Below, in pieces: positions 6,167-13,330 of a stretch of DNA of 16,059 nucleotides; position 1 is the stretch's first letter, and every line of letters starts with the position of its first letter. This DNA is from Zoogloeaceae bacterium. GTDB lineage: Bacteria > Pseudomonadota > Gammaproteobacteria > Burkholderiales > Rhodocyclaceae. The notes under the pieces were generated by a model. It saw only the letters and a list, made by a program, of their open reading frames with translations, did not search any database and was not told the DNA's origin. The stretch spans positions 1 to 16,059 of the forward strand of contig JAIRZG010000147.1 of the NCBI GenBank assembly GCA_031267345.1, in the 5' to 3' direction. The position numbers and the translations under genes are program-made.

Positions 6167-7219
6167 ATGTCTTCTGACGCCATTAGCATTGCCATCGACT
6201 GCATGGGCGGGGATTTCGGCCCGAGTGTGACGGTTCCGGCGGCGCTTGCCTTTTTGCGCGCACATGACGCCGCGCAGGTTGTGCTGGTCGGTCAATCCGA
6301 CCTGCTGGCGCCATTGCTGGCGCGGCATCCGGATCTGGCGCAGCGCGCCCGCGTCCTTCATGCCGATGAAGTGGTGGCGATGGATGAATCGCCGACGCTG
6401 GCGCTGAAAAACCGCAAAAAATCCTCCATGCGTCTGGCGCTGAATCTGGTCAAGGAAGGCGCGGCGCAGGCTTCGGTTTCGGCGGGCAATACCGGAGCCC
6501 TGATGGCCATGTCGCGCTTTGTGCTGAAAATGCTGCCGGAGATTGACCGTCCGGCGCTTTGCCCGGTCATGCCGACCATGAACGGGCATGTCTATATGCT
6601 GGATCTGGGCGCGAACGTCGATTGCACGGCGGAACACCTGTTGCAGTTTGGCATCATGGGCGCGATGCTCGCCGCCGCGCTTGACCACAAGGCCGCGCCG
6701 TCCGTGGGGCTGTTGAACATTGGTTCGGAAGACATCAAGGGTAACGAAGTGGTCAAACAGGCCGGAGAACTCCTGAAAAATTCCGGCCTGAACTTCATCG
6801 GCAATATCGAAGGCGACGGTATTTACAAAGGCGAGGCCGATGTGGTGGTCTGCGACGGTTTTGTCGGCAATGTCGCCCTGAAGGTTTCCGAAGGTCTGGC
6901 GCAGATGCTGGCGCAGTCGTTGAAGCAGGAATTCAGTCGCAATCTTCTGACCCGTCTGGCGGCGCTGGCGGCCTTACCAGTGTTGAAACACTTCAAGACG
7001 CGCTTTGATCATCGGCGCTACAACGGCGCCAGTCTGCTGGGGCTGCGCGGCGTGAGCATCAAAAGCCACGGTTCGGCGGACGCCTTTGCCTTTGAACAGG
7101 CGATTGTCCGCGCCTATGAAGCGGCGAACAATCATGTGGTGGAACGCATCAGCGCCTGTCTGGCGAATTTGCGCCAACGTCAGGGCATAACGCCTGCCAC
7201 GGGTGGGGAGAACGCCTGA
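6167..7219 (+). CDS. plsX: Phosphate acyltransferase PlsX
   Basis: 350 residues, typical length. PlsX converts acyl-ACP to acyl-phosphate, the donor used by PlsY in the first step of phospholipid synthesis; it is a peripheral membrane enzyme. Family motifs are present: AIDCMGGDFGPSVTVPAAL (9-27), MDESPTLALKNRKKSSM (73-89), VSAGNTGALMA (103-113), LDLGANVDCTAEHLLQFG and NIGSEDIKGNEV. The C-terminal VVCDGFVGNVALKVSEG segment and the late GVSIKSHGSAD motif are also intact. GGAG lies 5 bases before the ATG. The stop TGA overlaps the fabH ATG by one base (ATGA-type junction at 7217-7221), so translation of the two is probably coupled. Confidence 0.97.
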   Translation: MSSDAISIAIDCMGGDFGPSVTVPAALAFLRAHDAAQVVLVGQSDLLAPLLARHPDLAQRARVLHADEVVAMDESPTLALKNRKKSSMRLALNLVKEGAAQASVSAGNTGALMAMSRFVLKMLPEIDRPALCPVMPTMNGHVYMLDLGANVDCTAEHLLQFGIMGAMLAAALDHKAAPSVGLLNIGSEDIKGNEVVKQAGELLKNSGLNFIGNIEGDGIYKGEADVVVCDGFVGNVALKVSEGLAQMLAQSLKQEFSRNLLTRLAALAALPVLKHFKTRFDHRRYNGASLLGLRGVSIKSHGSADAFAFEQAIVRAYEAANNHVVERISACLANLRQRQGITPATGGENA

Positions 7220-8178
7220 TGTTTGCGCGCATTACCGGAACGGGCGGCTACCTGCCGGGTTCGCCCGTCAGCAATGACGAACTGGCGGCGCGCGGCATTG
7301 ACACCAGCGACGCCTGGATTGTCGAGCGCACTGGCATCCGTTTCCGCCATCTGGCGGGCGAAGGCGAAACCGCCAGCCGGATGGCGGAAATCGCGTCGCG
7401 CGCGGCGTTGGAAATGGCGGGCATGACGGCGGACGAACCGGATCTGATCATCGTCGCCACCTCCACGCCCGATTACATTTTTCCCAGCACGGCCTGCATG
7501 TTGCAGGGCGCGCTGGGCAACAAGGGCGCGACCGCCTTTGACGTGCAGGCGGTGTGTAGCGGCTTTGTCCATGCGCTCGCCATTGCCGACAAATTCATTT
7601 GTTCCGGTTCGCACAAAAAGGCGCTGATTGTCGGCGCGGAAGTGTTTTCCCGCATCCTCGACTGGCGGGAGCGCGGCACCTGTGTGCTCTTTGGCGATGG
7701 CGCGGGCGCGGTAGTACTGGAAGCTGCGGACACTCCCGGCATCCTTTCTTCGGCCTTGCACGCGGATGGCAGTCAGGTTGGCATTCTTTCCGTGCCGGGA
7801 CAGATTCACGGCGGCAAGGTCTGGGGCGACCCGTTTTTACGCATGGAAGGTCAGGCGGTGTTCAAGAACGCCGTGCGCGTATTGGCGAGCGTGGCGGAAG
7901 AGTGCTGTCAGGCCGCCGGGATGCGCAGCGGCGATGTGGACTGGCTGGTGCCGCATCAGGCGAATATCCGCATCATTGAATCCACGCGCAAAAAAATGAA
8001 TCTCGCGCCGGGAAAGGTGGTGATCACCGTGGATCGCCACGGCAACACCTCGGCGGCCTCCGTGCCGCTCGCCCTGAACGAAGCCGTGCGCGACGGGCGT
8101 ATCCGGCGCGGTCAGCGCGTATTGCTCGAAGGCGTAGGCGGCGGCTTTACCTGGGGCGCGGTATTGTTTGCGTTCTAG
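7219..8178 (+). CDS. fabH: 3-oxoacyl-ACP synthase III (KAS III)
   Basis: 319 residues. FabH condenses acetyl-CoA with malonyl-ACP to begin each fatty acid chain. The catalytic triad is visible: Cys113 in DVQAVCSGFVHAL, His246 in VPHQANIRI and Asn276 in DRHGNTSAAS. Other family marks are TGTGGYLP at the N-terminus, DAWIVERTGIRFRH (31-44), FGDGAGAVVLE (158-168) and the closing LLEGVGGGFTWGAVL. The start shares a base with the plsX stop, and GGGGAG of the plsX end serves as ribosome binding site. Nothing is missing or odd. A 110-base gap follows before fabD; it holds an AGGAGG site but no clear promoter. Confidence 0.97.
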   Translation: MFARITGTGGYLPGSPVSNDELAARGIDTSDAWIVERTGIRFRHLAGEGETASRMAEIASRAALEMAGMTADEPDLIIVATSTPDYIFPSTACMLQGALGNKGATAFDVQAVCSGFVHALAIADKFICSGSHKKALIVGAEVFSRILDWRERGTCVLFGDGAGAVVLEAADTPGILSSALHADGSQVGILSVPGQIHGGKVWGDPFLRMEGQAVFKNAVRVLASVAEECCQAAGMRSGDVDWLVPHQANIRIIESTRKKMNLAPGKVVITVDRHGNTSAASVPLALNEAVRDGRIRRGQRVLLEGVGGGFTWGAVLFAF

Positions 8179-8288
8179 TCCTTGCGGGCGGCCTGGGCGG
8201 TATGGACTGAAAATTTGTTTTGCTGCGCTGTTGCGCGGAATTTTGGCGACGATAGCGTAATGATTTTCGAGTTTCGAGGAGGCGGTTG

Positions 8289-9215
8289 ATGTCTTTTGCT
8301 TTTGTTTTTCCCGGTCAGGGTTCGCAGGCCGTGGGCATGATGGGCGCGTATGGTGACGCGCCGATTGTGCGCGCCACGTTCGATGAAGCCTCCGCCGCGC
8401 TGGGCGACGACCTTTGGCGGATGGTGGCCGAAGGCCCCGCCGAGCGTCTGGCGCAGACGGTCATCACGCAGCCGGCCATGCTGACGGCGGGCGTTGCCGT
8501 GTGGCGTTTGTGGCGGGGAAAAGGCGGCGGGATGCCGGCGTTTGCCGCCGGGCACAGCCTGGGCGAATACGCCGCGCTGGTTGCCGCCGGGTCGCTCGCC
8601 TTTGCCGACGCCGTGCCGCTGGTGCGTTTGCGCGCCCAGGCCATGCAGGAAGCCGTGCCCCTGGGACAAGGCGCGATGGCGGCGATCATGGGTCTGAACG
8701 ATGATGGCATACGCGCCGCGTGCGCCGAAGCCGGAGAAGGCGAAGTGGTGGAAGCCGTCAATTTCAACGCTGCCGGACAGACGGTGATCGCCGGACACAG
8801 GATGGCGGTGGAGCGGGCGATGGAACGCTGCAAGGCGAAAGGGGCGAAACGCGCCCTGCCGCTACCGGTTTCCGCGCCCTTTCATTCTTCCCTGATGCGT
8901 CCGGCGGCGGAAAAGCTGGCGGCGCATCTGGCGAAAATCGACCTCCAGCCGCCGCAAATTCCCGTCATCAACAATGTCGACGTGGCGACGGAAAGCGATC
9001 CGGAGCGCGTCCGCGCGGCGCTGGTGCGTCAGGCTTTTCATCCGGTGCGTTGGGTGGAGACCATCCGGAAAATGGCGGCTTCCGGCGTCACCCATGTGTT
9101 TGAATGCGGCCCCGGCAAGGTGTTGGCGGGACTGACCAAACGCTGTGCCGAAGGCGTCAGCGGCATTGCCTTGGCGGACGCCGCCGCGCTCGAAACCCAT
9201 CTTACGCTGGAGTAA
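8289..9215 (+). CDS. fabD: Malonyl-CoA:ACP transacylase
   Basis: 308 residues. FabD moves malonyl groups from CoA to ACP to supply every elongation round. The N-terminal FVFPGQGSQAVGM, the nucleophile elbow AAGHSLGEYAALVAAG with Ser90, Arg115 in RLRAQAM, and His199 in SAPFHSSLM make up the expected active site. GQGAMAAIMGL and FNAAGQTVIAG are further family motifs. An in-frame TTG at 8286 precedes the ATG, but AGGAGG at 8277-8282 leaves 6 bases to the ATG, which therefore is chosen. fabG begins 3 bases after the stop, so the two are tightly coupled. Confidence 0.97.
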   Translation: MSFAFVFPGQGSQAVGMMGAYGDAPIVRATFDEASAALGDDLWRMVAEGPAERLAQTVITQPAMLTAGVAVWRLWRGKGGGMPAFAAGHSLGEYAALVAAGSLAFADAVPLVRLRAQAMQEAVPLGQGAMAAIMGLNDDGIRAACAEAGEGEVVEAVNFNAAGQTVIAGHRMAVERAMERCKAKGAKRALPLPVSAPFHSSLMRPAAEKLAAHLAKIDLQPPQIPVINNVDVATESDPERVRAALVRQAFHPVRWVETIRKMAASGVTHVFECGPGKVLAGLTKRCAEGVSGIALADAAALETHLTLE

Positions 9216-9218
9216 ATC

Positions 9219-9959
9219 ATGAACCTGCAAGGACAAATCGCTCTCGTCACGGGAGCTTCACGCGGCATCGGCAAGGCGGTGGCGCTGGAACTGGGGCATC
9301 AGGGCGCGACGGTCATCGCCACCGCAACCGATGAAGCCGCGCTCGCGGATACCGACGCCTTTCTCAAGGCAGCGAACGTCAAAGGGCGCGGCGCGCTGAT
9401 GGATGTGCGCGACCTGCTACAGGTTGAGGCGGCGCTCGCGGCAATCGAAAAGGAATTCGGCGCGCCGACCATATTGGTCAACAACGCTGGCATCACCCGT
9501 GACAACCTCGCCATGCGGATGAAGGATGAGGAATGGGATGATTTGATGGACATCAATCTCAAGGCGGTGTTCCGCATGTGTCGCGCCGTCATGCGCGGCA
9601 TGATGAAGGCGCGGCAGGGACGCATCGTCAATATCACTTCGGTGGTCGGTCACGCGGGCAACGCCGGACAGGTCAATTACTGCGCCGCCAAGGCGGGCGT
9701 CGGCGGCATGAGTCGGGCGCTGGCGCGCGAACTGGCGAGCCGCAACATCACCGTCAATTGCGTCGCCCCCGGCATGATCGACACCATCATGACGCAAAGC
9801 CTGCCGGAAGCGCAAAAAACCGCCCTGCTCGCGCACATCCCGCTGGGTCGCCTGGGGCAGCCGGAAGACATCGCCGCCGCCGTGGCCTTCCTCGCCTCTC
9901 CCGCCGCCGCCTACATCACCGGCGCGACCCTGCACGTCAATGGCGGCATGTACATGTAG
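9219..9959 (+). CDS. fabG: 3-oxoacyl-ACP reductase
   Basis: 246 residues, a classical short-chain dehydrogenase. FabG uses NADPH to reduce 3-oxoacyl-ACP to 3-hydroxyacyl-ACP. The cofactor motif VTGASRGIGKA (10-20), NNAGITRDN (88-96), the catalytic residues Asn113, Ser141 (NITSVVG), Tyr154 and Lys158 (YCAAKAG), and the C-terminal PLGRLGQPEDIA and ITGATLHVNGGMYM are all as expected for FabG. GGAG at the fabD end acts as its ribosome binding site. The long gap after it, with repeats and a probable new promoter, separates it from acpP. Confidence 0.97.
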   Translation: MNLQGQIALVTGASRGIGKAVALELGHQGATVIATATDEAALADTDAFLKAANVKGRGALMDVRDLLQVEAALAAIEKEFGAPTILVNNAGITRDNLAMRMKDEEWDDLMDINLKAVFRMCRAVMRGMMKARQGRIVNITSVVGHAGNAGQVNYCAAKAGVGGMSRALARELASRNITVNCVAPGMIDTIMTQSLPEAQKTALLAHIPLGRLGQPEDIAAAVAFLASPAAAYITGATLHVNGGMYM

Positions 9960-9963
9960 TTCA

Positions 9964-10094
9964 TCAGAGGTCAGGAATCAGGGATCAATGGAAGTCAGCG
10001 AAGGTTGCGCCTTCGGAGTTGAATGGATGGGGCGGGGCGTTTTTTCTAACCCCTGATTTCTGTCATCTGATACCTGACATCTGATCCCTGATTT
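9964..10094. repeat. Inverted cluster of imperfect TCAG-type repeats between fabG and acpP
   Basis: AATCAGGGATCA (9976-9987) and TGATCCCTGATT (10082-10093) are perfect 12-base inverted copies. Each belongs to a short run of near-identical units: on the left ATCAGAGGTCAGGAATCAGG, and on the right, over 10050-10093, several CTGAT/CTGAC units of roughly 10-11 bases that read as the complement of the same theme. Between them lies an unremarkable spacer that includes a G-rich segment and a run of T (GGGGCGGGGCG then TTTTTT, 10028-10045), which may add weak terminator character. No open reading frame of interest is present. It may be a dispersed intergenic repeat or a miniature element. Confidence 0.65.
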
Positions 10095-10122
10095 GGTAGA
10101 CTGGCGAAGTTTTTTTATATCC
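10093..10122 (+). promoter_or_regulatory. Possible promoter of acpP
   Basis: TTGGTA (10093-10098) is followed by TTATAT (10115-10120, spacing 16) or TATATC (10117-10122, spacing 18), with a run of seven T in the spacer. The start would lie near 10127-10129, giving a very short leader to the ATG at 10146. A dedicated promoter fits the need for abundant ACP. It begins on the last base of the inverted repeat. Confidence 0.45.
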
Positions 10123-10145
10123 CCGATTCGGGAAGGAGTTTTTCA

Positions 10146-10382
10146 ATGGAACAAATCGTAGAGCGCGTCAGAAAAGTTGTGGTGGATCAGTTGAGCGTGG
10201 ATGAAGCCAACGTCAAGCTGGAGTCTTCCTTTGTGGAAGACCTGGGTGCGGATTCCCTGGATGCCGTTGAGTTGGTGATGGCGCTGGAAGAGGAATTTGA
10301 ATGTGAAATTCCCGATGAAGAAGCCGAAAAAATCACTACAGTGGAAAGCGCGGTCAACTACATCATGGCGCATCAGAAATAA
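10146..10382 (+). CDS. acpP: Acyl carrier protein
   Basis: 78 residues, acidic, the standard length. ACP carries growing acyl chains on a phosphopantetheine arm attached to Ser37 in the motif GADSLDAVELVMALEEEF (34-51), which is complete. The N-terminal helix MEQIVERVRKVVVDQL and the C-terminal VESAVNYIMAHQK are also typical. GGGAAGGAG lies 6-7 bases ahead of the ATG, a strong ribosome binding site suited to an abundant protein. A strong hairpin terminator follows before fabF, and a probable promoter precedes it, so acpP may be made largely as its own message. Confidence 0.98.
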   Translation: MEQIVERVRKVVVDQLSVDEANVKLESSFVEDLGADSLDAVELVMALEEEFECEIPDEEAEKITTVESAVNYIMAHQK

Positions 10383-10401
10383 TTCGTCATTCATTCATCG
10401 A

Positions 10402-10440
10402 AAAACCGGGGCCGACCACGCGCAAGTCGGCCTTCGTTTT
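10402..10440. terminator. Terminator/attenuator between acpP and fabF
   Basis: GGCCGAC (10410-10416) pairs perfectly with GTCGGCC (10426-10432) around a nine-base loop. Two G-T wobbles and then AAAAC (10402-10406) with GTTTT (10436-10440) extend the stem. On the plus strand the T-rich side follows the stem, and the complementary A run makes it potentially bidirectional. It lies only 30 bases before the fabF start, so fabF needs read-through or a promoter of its own that I did not find. Confidence 0.75.
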
Positions 10441-10469
10441 AAACGCAGGTTTTCACATTGGAGCGCAAG

Positions 10470-11705
10470 TTGGCACATCGCAGAGTAGTCGTAACCGGCC
10501 TGGGCATCATCAGCCCCGTCGGCAACACGGTCGAGACGGCATGGCGGAACGTCCTGGCGGGGCGTTCCGGCATTGTCGCCACCAGCAAGTTTGATGCTGC
10601 CGGGTTTCCCAGTCGCGTTGCGGGTGAAGTTCGGGATTTCGATGTCGACGCCTATATGTCTTCCAAGGAAGCGCGTCGTCTGGACACCTTCATTCATTAC
10701 GGCACGGCGGCCGGCATTCAGGCCGTGCGCGACGCTGGTCTGGAAGCGAATCCCGCCGACGCGGAGCGTATCGGCATTTGCGTCGGCTCCGGCATCGGCG
10801 GCCTGCCCATGATCGAAAACGGCGCTTACAGCTACATGGCCAAGGGGCTGCACAAGGTTTCACCCTTCTTCGTGCCAGGCTCCATCATCAACATGATTTC
10901 CGGCAACCTTTCCATCGTGTTCGGGTTCAAAGGCCCGAACATCGCCATGGTCAGCGCCTGTACCACGGGCACGCATTCCATCGGCGAAGCGGCGCGCATC
11001 ATCAAGTACGGCGACGCGGACGTAATGGTGGCGGGCGGCGCGGAATCCTGTATTTCGCCGGTGTGCGTCGCTGGTTTCTGCGCCGCGCGCGCGCTGTCGT
11101 GCAGAAACGACGATCCGGCTACCGCCAGTCGTCCCTGGGACAGGGACAGGGATGGTTTCGTCATCGGCGAAGGCGCGGGGGTGCTGGTGCTGGAAGAATA
11201 CGAACACGCCAAAGCGCGCGACGCGCGGATTTACGCCGAACTGATCGGCTTTGGCATGAGCGGCGACGCCTATCACATGACCGCGCCTAACACGGACGGC
11301 CCGCGTCGTTGCATGTTGGCGGCCTTGAAGGATGCAGGCGTCAATGCGGACGAAGTGCAATATGTCAATGCCCACGGCACTTCCACGCCGTTGGGCGACA
11401 AGAACGAGACGGAAGCCATCAAGCAAACTTTTGGCGCGGCGGCGGCGAAAAAGCTGGTGGTCAATTCCACCAAGTCCATGACCGGGCATTTGCTGGGCGG
11501 CGCGGGCGGCGTTGAATCCCTGTTCAGCGTACTGGCGCTGCATCATCAGGTCTCGCCGCCAACCATCAACATCTTCGAGCAGGATCCGGAATGCGATCTG
11601 GATTACTGCGCCAACACGGCGCGGGAGATGCAGATCAATATCGCCGTCAACAACAACTTCGGTTTTGGCGGCACCAACGGCTCGCTGGTGTTCCGGCGGT
11701 TCTGA
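10470..11705 (+). CDS. fabF: 3-oxoacyl-ACP synthase II (KAS II)
   Basis: 411 residues with the TTG start at 10470. FabF condenses malonyl-ACP with acyl-ACP in elongation. The catalytic set is complete: Cys164 in MVSACTTGTHSIGEA, His302 in NAHGTSTPLGD, Lys335 and His340 in STKSMTGHLLGGAGG. RPWDRDRDGFVIGEGAG and the closing NNNFGFGGTNGSLVF are family motifs. No ATG is available. TTG at 10470 has GGAG six bases upstream and gives MAHRRVVVTGLG, matching the usual short FabF N-terminus; a TTG at 10458 would add four residues with a poorer AGG site. Residues 193-212 hold four Cys (194, 199, 204, 211) where relatives mostly have small non-Cys residues, as I recall them. The rare start and the hairpin upstream both suggest lowered expression. 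Confidence 0.96.
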   Translation: MAHRRVVVTGLGIISPVGNTVETAWRNVLAGRSGIVATSKFDAAGFPSRVAGEVRDFDVDAYMSSKEARRLDTFIHYGTAAGIQAVRDAGLEANPADAERIGICVGSGIGGLPMIENGAYSYMAKGLHKVSPFFVPGSIINMISGNLSIVFGFKGPNIAMVSACTTGTHSIGEAARIIKYGDADVMVAGGAESCISPVCVAGFCAARALSCRNDDPATASRPWDRDRDGFVIGEGAGVLVLEEYEHAKARDARIYAELIGFGMSGDAYHMTAPNTDGPRRCMLAALKDAGVNADEVQYVNAHGTSTPLGDKNETEAIKQTFGAAAAKKLVVNSTKSMTGHLLGGAGGVESLFSVLALHHQVSPPTINIFEQDPECDLDYCANTAREMQINIAVNNNFGFGGTNGSLVFRRF

Positions 11706-11731
11706 TTTTCCGGCCCTGAACGCAGAACGCG

Positions 11732-12199
11732 GTGCAGTTTCCTATCGTCATTGAACTGCGCCGCTCCCGTCTTTTGTTGTGCGCGTTGTTTGTCCTCCAT
11801 GCGCTGGCGGCCTTGGGCGTTTGCCTTGCCGAGTGGTCTGAATCCCTGTTCTGGGTCGCGCCGGGGGCGCTTTTGTTTTTGCTGCTGAACGGCGTCCATA
11901 CCGGCACAAACTACCTGCGTCAGCAACCGCAGGCGCTCTGGCTGTATGCGGATGGTACGCTGGGTCTGGTTTTTGTCGACGCGCCGCAACCGCTTGTCGC
12001 CGCATTGCGCCCCGGCGTTCTGGCCTTGCCCTGGATTTGCGTTTTCTCCTGGCGGTTTTTGGAGGAGACGCCTGCTGCTGGCGCGTCGCCTGTTGCACGG
12101 CGCGGCGCGCTCACCCTTTTGCCTGACAGCGTCGACGCGAACGCGCTGCGCCGTTTGCGGCTCTGGCTGAAGCTGACGGGAACAGGAAGCCGGACGTAA
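11732..12199 (+). CDS. YgfX-like small inner-membrane protein
   Basis: 155 residues from a GTG at 11732. It starts QFPIVIELRRSRLLL, followed by two adjacent hydrophobic segments (about 14-33 and 38-54), and ends with a soluble part containing LPDSVDANALRRLRLWLKL. This layout, a short basic N-terminus with LRxSR, a helical hairpin in the membrane, and a C-terminal LLPDxxDAxxxRRLRxWL motif, is that of the YgfX/CptA family (E. coli YgfX pairs with SdhE and was described as affecting cytoskeletal proteins). No sdhE-like partner is in the window. It lies 26 bases after fabF with only a weak ribosome binding site and ends 4 bases from the convergent DUF2782 gene. The family call is by motif recognition; function here is unknown. 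Confidence 0.72.
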   Translation: MQFPIVIELRRSRLLLCALFVLHALAALGVCLAEWSESLFWVAPGALLFLLLNGVHTGTNYLRQQPQALWLYADGTLGLVFVDAPQPLVAALRPGVLALPWICVFSWRFLEETPAAGASPVARRGALTLLPDSVDANALRRLRLWLKLTGTGSRT

Positions 12200-12203
12200 G
12201 AAA

Positions 12204-12551
12204 TCAGAAAGTGCCGATTACCCACATCGGCGTCGTCACGCCGGAATCGGCGGGGCTGCGAGTTTCAAAATGACCGTCGCCATCGTTGTCGACCAGATAG
12301 TAGGGCGCGCCGGCCTCCGGCGTGATCTTGAGCATGTAGAGCTTGCCGCTGATGCGATATTCCTCCACCGTGCCACGTTCTTCCCGGTGGATCGTGACCT
12401 GGGGCTCTTCGATACTGTCCTCAAAGGGCGTGATGTCGGTGGGCGGCGATGGGATGTCGGGCAGTGGTTCGGCATTGGCGGGCGCTTGCGCCCATGCGGG
12501 CGCGGCAGCCAACAGGACGGCGGACAAGAGGAACGGAAAAACAGGACGCAT
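12204..12551 (-). CDS. Small exported DUF2782-family protein
   Basis: 115 residues. The N-terminus RPVFPFLLSAVLLAAAPAWAQA is a clear signal peptide with a probable cut after AWA near residue 21, so the protein should be periplasmic. A Pro-rich acidic linker (about 28-50) follows, then a compact domain: PQVTIHREERGTVEEYRISGKLYMLKITPEAG, PYYLVDNDGDGHFE and a C-terminal MWVIGTF. This matches DUF2782, a family of unknown function commonly encoded next to polA in betaproteobacteria. The DNDGDG stretch resembles a calcium-binding loop, but I see no second one. AAGGA lies 8 bases before the ATG. It follows the LOG-family gene by 40 bases on the same strand and may share its transcript. Confidence 0.82.
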   Translation of the reverse strand: MRPVFPFLLSAVLLAAAPAWAQAPANAEPLPDIPSPPTDITPFEDSIEEPQVTIHREERGTVEEYRISGKLYMLKITPEAGAPYYLVDNDGDGHFETRSPADSGVTTPMWVIGTF

Positions 12552-12591
12552 GGGGAATTCCTTACGGACAAAAAGACGACTGCCGATTTTA

Positions 12592-13320
12592 TTACAGATT
12601 GAGCATCAGCTCCCGTTCGCCGGGCAATGGTGTGAAGCCGCGCGATTCGTAGTGGCTGAAAATGGCTTCCACCACCTTGTCGGGTTCGTCGATGACCTGA
12701 ATCAGACGCAGGTCTTCGGCGTCAATCATCGCTTCCGCCGTCAGCCGCTCGCGGAACCAGTCTACCAGGCCGCCCCAGAAGGCCGCGCCCACCAGAATAA
12801 TGGGAATGCGCGGTGTCTTGTTGGTTTGCGCCAAGGTCAGGGCTTCAAAAAACTCGTCCAGGGTGCCGAAGCCGCCGGGCATGACCACGTAGGCGCTGGC
12901 GAAGCGCACGAACATGTATTTGCGGGCGAAAAAGTGGTGAAAGGACTGGGAAATATCCTGATAGGAATTCGCCGCCTGTTCGTGCGGCAATTCGATGTTG
13001 AGGCCGACGGAAGGCGAACGCCCGTAGAACGCGCCCTTGTTGGCGGCTTCCATGATGCCGGGGCCGCCGCCGGAAATGACGGAAAATCCGGCGTCGGAAA
13101 GTTTGCGGGCGATTTCTTCGGTCAGCCGGTAATACGGGTGTTCCAAAGCGATGCGGGCGCTGCCGAAAACGGAGACGGCGGGGCGGATCATGCTCAAACG
13201 TTCGGTGGCTTCCACAAATTCTGACATAATGCCGAAAACCCGCCAAGCTTCCTGCGCCGCGCCGGAAGGCGAATGCAGATCAGGATCGAGCGAGTCGGGC
13301 AATTTTTCATTTTCTTTCAT
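12592..13320 (-). CDS. LOG-family (TIGR00730) Rossmann-fold nucleotide monophosphate nucleosidase-like protein
   Basis: 242 residues. The two LOG-family motifs are present: SGGGPGIMEAANKGA (83-97) and MPGGFGTLDEFFEAL (147-161), the latter with the catalytic Glu. Arg135 lies in FFARKYMFVRFA. Relatives include the plant cytokinin-activating LOG enzymes and bacterial PpnN-type nucleosidases, which release the base from nucleoside monophosphates; true substrate here is unknown. The N-terminal 45 residues contain the EAWRVFxIMSEFVEA segment common to the bacterial members, which supports the full-length start. No Shine-Dalgarno sequence is visible. The ATG sits on the same CATG as a potential polA ATG, so its promoter must lie inside polA. 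Confidence 0.88.
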   Translation of the reverse strand: MKENEKLPDSLDPDLHSPSGAAQEAWRVFGIMSEFVEATERLSMIRPAVSVFGSARIALEHPYYRLTEEIARKLSDAGFSVISGGGPGIMEAANKGAFYGRSPSVGLNIELPHEQAANSYQDISQSFHHFFARKYMFVRFASAYVVMPGGFGTLDEFFEALTLAQTNKTPRIPIILVGAAFWGGLVDWFRERLTAEAMIDAEDLRLIQVIDEPDKVVEAIFSHYESRGFTPLPGERELMLNL

Positions 13321-13330
13321 GTGTGCGTCT

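Noticed and set aside
12270..13224. Plus-strand open frames opposite the DUF2782 and LOG-family genes
   Set aside because: The minus-strand products have a signal peptide and clear family motifs; the plus-strand frames have neither.
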